Assembly: GCA_951394405.1 (NCBI GenBank)
Contig: OX596336.1
Location: 4,154,001 to 4,218,000, forward strand
DNA from: Coprinellus micaceus
Taxonomy: Eukaryota; Basidiomycota; Agaricomycetes; Agaricales; Psathyrellaceae
Reading direction: 5' to 3'
Length of the DNA stretch: 64,000 nt
Shown here: positions 56,234 through 64,000 of the stretch, piece after piece
Layout of the letters: each line of letters starts with the position of its first letter
How positions within the stretch are numbered: position 1 is the stretch's first letter
Program-made: the position numbers and the translations under genes
The notes under the pieces: model-generated
Seen by the model: only the letters and a program-made list of their open reading frames with translations
Told to the model about the DNA's origin: nothing
Database searches by the model: none

Positions 56234-57593
56234 TCACCCTTCATACCGACTGATCCTAGGCGACAACTGTCTGTTAGATCGCTGGCTCTTACACCCTAGC
56301 TGATACAGCCTCAACTCGGCCCTCTCCTTCACCCCACCCAGTTGCTCCGCCACCTTCAAAAACTCAGCACTCGATGGCGAAGCGAACAACCCGATTTCGA
56401 CTTGCTGCAGAGATGGTGCGAGAAGGCCCGGATCAGAGAGGAGCGAGTCGAGAGCATCCCAGCCGTCGCTGAGTCGTTTCATGTCGACGTAGAATTCCAG
56501 AGCGAGGCGGAGGAAGGTTGGCGAGGAAGACATGCTCAGGAGAAAGGCCGTGACCCAGTCCATCGCGGTCTCGGGCTCCTCTAGAGTTAGGCGGAGCGAA
56601 CGGAGACTGGTATTCCGTGATAAATCGAACGGTTTAACTGCAATCAAGTGGGTGGTGAGCATCAAAGATACCACAGAGGTCCAACGACGGAGCTAAAGGC
56701 GGAAGGGATAAGAGAAGTAAAAAGGAAAGGACCCTACCATTCCAGCCTCCAGGCTTCAGGTGTAGGTGCTCCAGAGACGGTCCAACCGAGACCAGCAGCC
56801 GTTCGATGATCGAGATGTCAGGGAAGTGCGCCACGCGCAGCTCCAGAAGACACGAGATGTCCACGGTGGACGGCTCGCTGAGGAGCCACGAGCCGAGGTA
56901 CCCAAAGGTGACGAAGTCGAGAGTGAGGACTTCGAGGTTCGCCCCGGATTGGACGTCGCAGCCGTCTGGTGCTTCTTCGATTACGCAGCGGAGTCGTGGT
57001 TGGATTAAGGGGTGGTCGTCGTCGACTACTGTCGATGCGAGGGAGAGGCCTTTGAGGCCCTTGCAGTGGGAGAGGAGGAGGGCGAGAGAGGTGAAGCTGG
57101 GGAAACACCAGGAGTGCAGGCGGAGGTAGGTGAGGGAGGTGCATGTCGCGAGGAGGGAGCAGAAGGCGTTTTGGAACGCCGCGGGCATTGACTTCCAGTA
57201 GAATGTGGATGTGGCTGAGAAGTCCAAGCGCCTGAGGTTCGTCAGGCGCTTGAACAGGGCGAGGAGGGAGGTGTCGGTTGTCGCCCATGTCGTGGAGGGC
57301 TGCTCAGGGTGGATGAAGTGGAATGGGGACCCTTCGCGGATTTCGAGTTCACGAATCAACGAGGCGATCTCGGGCGACTCCTCTACGACCGAGAGCAGGC
57401 GGCTGCAGCACGCGGACGGAAACGAGGCAGGCCCGTGCACGGAAGCGGCCTTGAGGCTGACTTTGGCGAAGAGGTGGTATCTGCTCGCGGGGAGCCAGGC
57501 TCTGCAGACGCGAGCGCAACTTTTGAGAGAGGCGTTGTCGTCGTAGAGCTGGTCGATAACGTGGTCCACCAGTTCTTGAGGGAAGCTCGACAT
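56234..57593 (-). CDS. F-box protein with leucine-rich region
   Basis: Minus-strand exons 57593-56738 and 56637-56234 (100 nt intron, phase 1) give 419 residues. The frame is open well upstream, but the protein starts naturally at MSSFPQELVDHVIDQLYDD, a canonical F-box beginning, followed by LKSCARVCRAWLPASRYHLF. An upstream in-frame ATG gives two more residues. Leucine-rich segments follow (LTNLRRLDFS, LTYLRLHSW, LKGLSLAST, LEVLTLDFVTFG, LEHLHLKPGG, LRSLRLTLEE). It is not closely related to the other F-box genes in the window. Likely an SCF adaptor of unknown target. Confidence 0.85.
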
Positions 57594-57599
57594 ATACAT

Positions 57600-59584
57600 T
57601 GCTTGTGTCAATGTGACAGGGGCGTTTGATCTATAATGGGGCAGATAAGCGCGCTTGAAGACGAGTTTTGAGGGGAGGGGGATGTGAAGAGGAATATATA
57701 CGCACGGGACGGCTATGTGCCTACCGGGGAGAGTTAATGGACTTGACGGAGAAGGAACGACATGGAAGAGGGAGAGGAGAAGGTGGTATGGATATATCGA
57801 TGCATGGTGCGGCGCTAGGTCACGAAGGTCTGGTGCATCCAAAGCCATGATGTGATCGATCAATCGATCCGGACGTGCGGATTCAAGGCGGGTGCCTTGC
57901 CGTGACCAAAGACCACTCTTCGAAGTGTATGATGTGGGGAGGACTTGCCATGATCACTCGAATGTGGGGTGTACCGGGACGGTGGACGAGAGAACTCACT
58001 TATCGCTGGGGTCTTTGGGGCGCTCTGTCTCGATCGAGCGTTCGAAGTTCCCTAATAATGTCGCAAGGTTATCGCGTCTTTTGAGCTGTGTAGCCTGTTC
58101 CAATAGTGCGGCTAGGATTGACTTTAGAAAGCAATAGGCGACGAAGATGTTCCTGAATTGGGTCCGGATGGGCCAATTAAACCCTTGGGTCGCACCGTCC
58201 CAGCCTTTTCTTATCTGTTCCTTGGTTTCAAGTCAACTTAAAGAATTTGTGGCATCCTTCAAGCTCACCTGATCCATTTGAAATAATACCGTTTCTGGTT
58301 CATATTACCTTATCCTCGTCAAAAGTTGGAGGCGACTAGGGTGCAACGGAGCTCACCCTGGTCCGTTCTGCCAGTGTAGGACTTTTTCGGGATATTGAAT
58401 CTATCCGACATACAGACGTCTCTGACCTAGAGGGATAAGAATTCCTATCAATACCTAGGAAGGAGCTCCATCGGAATTTAAGTGGAATATAGGGAACGGC
58501 CGCACCAAACTTCGGGACGAACATGTAGGTCCGATGGGTGGACCCGAACGGATCCCTTGGCTATGCCTGTAAGTAAAAAAGGAAGTCGTAGTTTGTCAGG
58601 CTATGAATGGCTAGTCGATTAAAGTGGGGCCTTTGAGGCATAAGCGGAAGCACTAGGTGCATACCTGGTACGATGGGGGCGTCGGGACGGAATCGCCCAA
58701 TAGACAAGCCAGCTTCCACCCGAGAAAGCGATAGATGCTCATCCTGCTCTGAGAATCTCCTTATCGACGCACTGACGTCCCATACGCACGCGAATCTGCC
58801 CGCCAAAATAGCTTCAAGGAGAGCTATACGCGGGCAGGTTCTTTAAGAATGCTGGTTTCGGGAAAGCAACTCAGATTTGCACGGCAGGTATCGAAGGAAG
58901 GGCCGCCTACCTGGAAGTTAGCATACTCGGTAGGGCACTATTCCTGTCAGAAAGACACTTTGGGGGTTCAAAAAAAAGCATGCGTTCTGAAACCGACGAA
59001 ATTTGGGGACGTCTTCAATCGCATCGAAGAAAGAAGCTTGCTGTTTTAAGCATCGGCTCAGTATTGGCTAGATGGACGCAATACCGGATTTTTGGGTTGG
59101 GTGGTCAGTCAGATATAGTGTGGAGGGCCCAACGGTCGCCTCAAAAAATGTTGACACTCGCCTGTTACTTTGCTTCCCCTGCTTAACATAGGGAAGCCCT
59201 GACTCCGTGGTGAGACCACAGTGCAACATCGCGCCATTCCGGGGGTTCCGGTGCGGTGAGAGAGCGCATATAACTAAAATACTTCCTTATAGGAGCCACC
59301 GGGGAGCCTTACGCGTTTTTCTGCGGTGGTAAACGCGTTGGATGAAAGAAGTATCTCTGAAAAAGTCGTGAACAAGAGGCGCCAAAACTTAGACGCCTGT
59401 CGGAGTTAGAACATATTCAAAGTCAAACGGGAAATGCCGTCCCTTGGTTCGACCCCTGTCCGTTTATGATCTCTACGTATACACCACCATCTCGGTTGAA
59501 ATGGCCTCAGCAGCCTGGCATTAGGCACCGCGCTGAATGTAGACCCCAACGCGCTGCCAACCTCAAGATATACACCTACCCGCT
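57600..59584. other. 2 kb intergenic region
   Basis: No gene recognised on either strand. A GGTTCGACCCC stretch near 59447 resembles a tRNA B box, but no tRNA fold can be drawn around it. The promoter of the Mio gene lies at the right end. Confidence 0.45.
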
Positions 59585-62500
59585 ATGGTTCAGCTCGACA
59601 AGCGCCTCCTCTGGCACCCACGTCAGGAGAACAAGTTCGTTGTGGGAGGGAACTCACAGATTATTTTGTATGAGTGGGCTTCAGAGTACCCCGAGATTCG
59701 GCACGTAACCTCTCAGCATGATCTCGCGTTTATGAAGGTGCGCCTGTGTACCTTCTGAGCTTGGAGATATGAACGTTTCATAACAGTGTTTTGCGTGGTC
59801 TCCAGACCCCTCGTTTGAGGATCTAATGGCGGTTGGGATGAGTTCGGGGAAGGTGGATCTCATCCGGCTGGAGGCAACGAAACAGTCACGGAGCCACAAC
59901 ACACTCTCTGGAGGACCCAACGTCTCGCTACCTTTACGGAGCACGCGAATATGCAACGCTCTAGCGTTCTGTACACCCGACCCCAACTACCTCGCCGTGG
60001 GCCTCGACAAAGTTCGTAACGAATCGAGTCTCGTTATATGGGATATCAACTCTGCGCGTGCGGACCTCACCATTCAAGGGCTGCAATCGGGACATCATTC
60101 TTCTCATCACGACACCACCACTCGCGTTACCGTTAGGATACCTCCAGTCCTCCCGAGACCACAACCACAGCTCCCCCGTATCGACAACCGTGGCGACGCA
60201 CGTATCCTACAGCAACACGCCATATCCGAAGTCGTATCCTCCCTTGCCTTCCTTCCTGAGTCCACGCACCTACTTTTGGCAGGGGTGTCAAATCGGTGGC
60301 TTCGCTTGTTCGATTTGAGGTCGAGTACACCTTCAGTTACGAACATCGCGGCGAAGGTGCATGGGATCGCCACGGACCCGTTCGATCCGCACCGTATCGC
60401 GTGCTATGGAGAATCTGGGGTGACGGTATGGGATGCGAGGAAACTGGGAAACCCACTCCTTGCGTTCCAGGAGCGCGACGCGTTGGGTGACGGCGCCAAA
60501 CTGCGGCAAGGGCAAGGGGGTGGCGGGGGGTACGTCCACATCGAGTTTTCGAGAACTCGACGAGCGTGTATGTCAACTCTGGAGAGAGACTCGAATTATG
60601 TGAGGTTCTGGGACTTGACGGAGACGAGGACGTGGTCCGCGGAGGGTGGGAGTGCGTTTGGGGGAAGTTCGGATGGGGAGAGTCGGGCGGGGCGGGAGTC
60701 GGCGAGAGGGTCGACGAGGAGGGGTTGGGCGAACCTTCCGTGGCCGTCTCAGTCTCAAGCTTCGAATTCTTCGCGGACCAGGGACTCCCCAGTTCCGAGT
60801 GAACGTCGGGCCCAGACTGCATTTGTCCTCGCTGACACGCGCCGAAGTGAGTTCAAATTCTATCCCGTTCTATTGATCGTACCGCTCATAAATACTTCAT
60901 TAATTATAGCCAAATCCTTCTCCCGACCGCTCGCGTCATTCGCGATGGTACCCACAACCCAAACCAACCCCTTGGTATCCAACGTCATGATCGTAAACAA
61001 AGACGGCGACCTCGAGCTGTACCAAGTCCATGATACCCCGAAGCAAGCAGCATGGAGTGCACGAGGCGACCTAACGATCGGGGCAGGCAAAGGCTTGAAG
61101 GTGTTTGAAGGGTTCCCGAATACCGAAGAAGCCATGGATGGGCTTATGCAAACTGAAGGCGGCGGCGGCGGTACGGGACACCAGGTGGTTTCTGGGGCGA
61201 AACGATATCAGATGAGCGATAAGGATAGGGCGTCCCGCTCAAGATCGGCGCAGGAGAGGGCGGATTCGCGTAGGGGGAGGCCGGTGAAGTTGCCTGCGAC
61301 TGCGACGGGGACTGTGCCACCGGCGTCCGCTCTTTTTGGGAACGATCCTGGGTTGAGTGGGGTGTCGGCTCAGCTGGCATTGTCGTCGAGAAATAAAAAG
61401 GATCGGGATTATAGTCCGTCGCCGTTCCGCAAGTATAAGGTTGGGGAGCATGGAGTCGCTGTGGCGAGGGGAGTGACTGTGTCGAGGAGTAGGGAGCGGA
61501 AAGTGAGTCCGGGCGCTGCAAAGCGGAGGTCGTCGTCGAAGGGACCGGACGTGAGGTCGAGGGGTATCACGGCGGTTTTGGAGGATGATATCTCGATGGT
61601 TATGTACAGGCGTGCGCTGCAGGGGTACTCGCTGAATCTGATGAAGGTGAGTTGGAAGACCCCCCGACAGCATTTGTCGTCGGTTTTGGCTAATGGGCTT
61701 TTGGTAGCCCCTTGATAACATGCTCATCCAGCAAATGGAGCAGCCTTCGGAGGTGGAAGGGGATCCACTGATGGAGGTCTGGGATTGGATCCATCGTGAG
61801 TTTGCGCTATCCCTAGTAGCTTTTTCATTGGCTTACGTATTCTTTCTAGGTTCGAGGGATATGCTGTGTACCCCCACACCTAACATCCACGGATTCGATT
61901 TCTCGTATCAAGGCTTGCTCGGCCTCTGGGAAGGCTTCCCTGCCGCCTCCCGCCCTCCATCCAGCCCTGCGTCGGTGGACGATACCCCAACGGTAGTGAA
62001 CCGTTCCCTTCTCCTTGAGATACCCGCCGCAGCGCCGGGGGCGTATCACGGCACCAGCCAAGAGCGGCAACAGCAGGCTCAGGCGTCCCGACGAAGTCAT
62101 TCGCCCGCGGACGATTTGCACGGGAATTGGAACGCGGCGCTCACGGCGTTGGTGGAGAAGAGGGGTTTGGGGTCCCTGTGGAAGCCCCCGGTCCCGACTA
62201 CGAAGTTGATGCAGAGACAGATCGCGCTGCAGCTGTGTGGGTGGGATTTGAAGGAGGATGAGTTGAAGAGCGCGATTAAGAATTGGGAGAGGCGTGGGCA
62301 GCTTTCGAGGGCAGCGTGTTGGTTGGTGTTTACGAAGCAGCATGGGAGGGCGATGGAGTTGTTGATGAAGAGCGATGGTAGGGTTCCCTTTCGCATGTTA
62401 TGCAATAGACCAACTGACGATGGTGCCTGCAGATGACACCCACCAAATGATGTCGGCCACCATTGGCGCACTGTCACCCTACGCATCGAGCTCGCTCAAA

Positions 62501-63484
62501 AACCACGAGCTGAAAGATCACTACGCGCGCTTGACCAAGCGCTTACAGGACCCTTACTTTAGGATGATCATCACGCATATGGCTGTAGGCGACTGGACCG
62601 AGGTCCTAAAAGAAGACGTGATACCCTTCCTGGAGCGCCTCACCATCGCGTTCCAGTTCCTGGACGACAAGAACCTCACCTCCTTCCTCCGGCGGCTGGT
62701 GGAGCAGGTTTGTGCGCGGGGTAATATCGATGGCGTCATCATCACTGGGTTGACGAAGCAGGGGTTAGGCGTAGTCCAAGCGTATGTCGATCGGACAGGG
62801 GACGTTCAGACTGCGGCGATTATGGGGTCGTACGTGCATCCTATCAAGTTGAAGGATCTCCGGGCAGAGAAGTGGCTTCAGACGTATAGGGATTTGTTGG
62901 ATGGGTTCAAACTGCATCATGAGAGAGTGGGTTTCGATATTGAGAGGGGCCAGCTGTTGTCGGACGCGATTCAGGGAGGGTATCCTCTGTCGGGTGAGTG
63001 GGTCCCGAGGCAGATTATGATAAAGTGCAACTATTGTAATAAGCCGGTGAACGCACCGGCGGGTGGGATTGCAGTGCAGAAGGGGAGGGTACGTGAATCC
63101 ATTTGTTTGTATGGTGGAAGATGATTGCTGACGAGTTGACCGATTGTTCTAGCCCACGGTGTGCCCGCATTGCAGTCGAGCTTTGCCTAAGTGTTCTGTG
63201 TGTTTGATGACGCTTGGGATCGTCGACGACGCATCGAGGGAGATGGAGCTTGGATACACGCATTTCAAGGGTCAGTACTTCCATTGCTCTTCTCAATGAA
63301 CGAACATTGACCAACCTTGTTAGATACCATTGATGACGCTATTGTCATCTGCCAGACGTGTCGCCATGGAGGACACGCTGCGCATATCTTGGGGTGGTTC
63401 CTGGGCGAAGATGAGGATGGGAGAACCGCGCATGGAGAATGTCCTGTTGCTGGATGTGACTGTCGGTGTGCTGATGAATTTTAA
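59585..63484 (+). CDS. SEA4: SEA/GATOR2 complex subunit Mio (Sea4)
   Basis: Eight exons: 59585-59737, 59787-60846, 60910-61646, 61708-61795, 61850-62377, 62433-63088, 63153-63270 and 63324-63484, 1166 residues. The N-terminus has the Mio signature: [17 protein letters not shown], then [11 protein letters not shown] and [17 protein letters not shown], leading into WD-type repeats (to ~400). An S/R-rich spacer (~460-600) is followed by an alpha-solenoid. The C-terminus (~1050-1166) is the zinc-rich RING-like part: CNYC, CPHC-x6-[20 protein letters not shown] and [15 protein letters not shown]2/SEACAT counteracts the SEACIT inhibitor and keeps TORC1 active at the vacuole when amino acids are plentiful. 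All expected domains are present. Confidence 0.95.
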
Positions 63485-63871
63485 CCTCAACTCTTTTCGC
63501 GTGTAGTAGGGTTTCAGAGTTTAGAACGGGAAAGGAGGACCCCTCAGGGGTACGTTATTGGGCGACCCAGGTCACGTTAGCAAATGGCGTTAGCTGTGTG
63601 CACACGGGGTGGGGGAACTTGACAGCCCACCCTCTAGCACAGATGCTGCATTCAAATTAGGCGCCGATGCCAAAAATGGTGCTGGCCACGTGGGTTGGGC
63701 CACGTTCGGTGATGAGGGGCTTCGAGTCTTGACTCAGTTTTGCCAGGCCGCTTTGCCAATCGTCCCCCTTGACTACCCCGTCCTCCTACACTGCCTATAG
63801 AGGTCCAATTAGCGATGCTACAAGTAATGAAACACTCCATTTTTCGCACTTTTCGCCCTACAAATCGGCAG
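63485..63871. other. Intergenic
   Basis: Nothing recognised except the promoter of the next gene. Confidence 0.4.
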
Positions 63872-64000
63872 ATGCACTCAGTCCCATCCCCTGGTAAGTA
63901 CTTGCCCCTCTCCTACCTGACCCTTGCACGGCACCAACTAATGGAATCAATAGAGGAACTATATTCAATCACTCGAGTTAGGTGGCTCTATAACGATGAA
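63872..64000 (+). CDS. Start of a probable phosphotransferase (APH-type) gene, cut by the window edge
   Basis: ATG at 63872, a short first exon to 63893 (GTAAGT donor, phase 1), and a second exon from 63954 running off the window. The peptide reads MHSVPSPEELYS then TRVRWLYNDE. The EELY...RWLYNDE pattern is common at the start of basidiomycete aminoglycoside-phosphotransferase-like proteins. With only 30 residues visible this is a weak assignment; the splice signals are good. Confidence 0.4.
   Translation, partial: MHSVPSPGKYLPLSYLTLARHQLMESIEELYSITRVRWLYNDE

Noticed and set aside
56342..57629. Plus-strand open frames opposite the F-box gene
   Set aside because: They are antisense shadows of a clear minus-strand F-box/LRR protein.
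59440..59465. tRNA-like B box GGTTCGACCCC
   Set aside because: No acceptor stem pairing, anticodon arm or A box can be found upstream at the right distance.

Overview
The window looks like nuclear DNA of a filamentous basidiomycete of the Agaricomycetes type. Genes are cut by many 45-80 nt GT-AG introns. The protein families are typical of that class: FunK1 fungal-type kinases, DUF6698, F-box/LRR proteins, MYND-finger proteins, an expanded-type G-alpha subunit, and a fungal adenylyl cyclase with RA, LRR, PP2C and cyclase parts. No ribosomal, tRNA, plasmid or CRISPR feature was seen. All exon models below were worked out by hand from splice signals and frame continuity; no search was run.

Layout. 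1-2.1 kb: 3' part of a MYND-finger gene. 3.3-4.8 kb: a decayed copy and an intact copy of an unrecognised small-protein family with paired C-x2-C-x(9,11)-H-x-C fingers. 4.8-12 kb: gene-poor, with CT-rich tandem repeats and eroded coding fragments. 12-17.6 kb: a DUF6698 gene, an RMI1-like OB-fold gene, a small unknown gene and a Pcl-type cyclin. 18.5-21.4 kb: two more finger-family genes separated by a TA-flanked MITE. 21.8-23.7 kb: three MITEs of three different superfamily types in a row, by TIR and target-duplication signature hAT, Tc1/mariner and Mutator. 24.3-26.1 kb: a membrane-anchored PC-esterase/GDS protein. 26.5-33.5 kb: three copies of a second unrecognised small-protein family, whose last coding exon is one codon plus stop, interleaved with two F-box genes.

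34.7-63.5 kb is a housekeeping and signalling block: adenylyl cyclase, two tandem FunK1 kinases, securin (minus strand), an F-box gene broken by one stop codon (minus strand), a 15-exon divergent G-alpha subunit, another F-box gene (minus strand), and the TORC1-regulatory SEA/GATOR2 subunit Mio/Sea4. The right edge catches the start of a probable phosphotransferase gene.

Functionally, conserved single-copy genes (adenylyl cyclase, securin, Mio, RMI1-like, cyclin) alternate with fast-evolving, duplicated, lineage-type families (paired-finger proteins, the 150-160 aa unknown family, F-box, FunK1) and MITE insertions. The best candidates for something undescribed are the paired-finger family and the one-codon-last-exon family.
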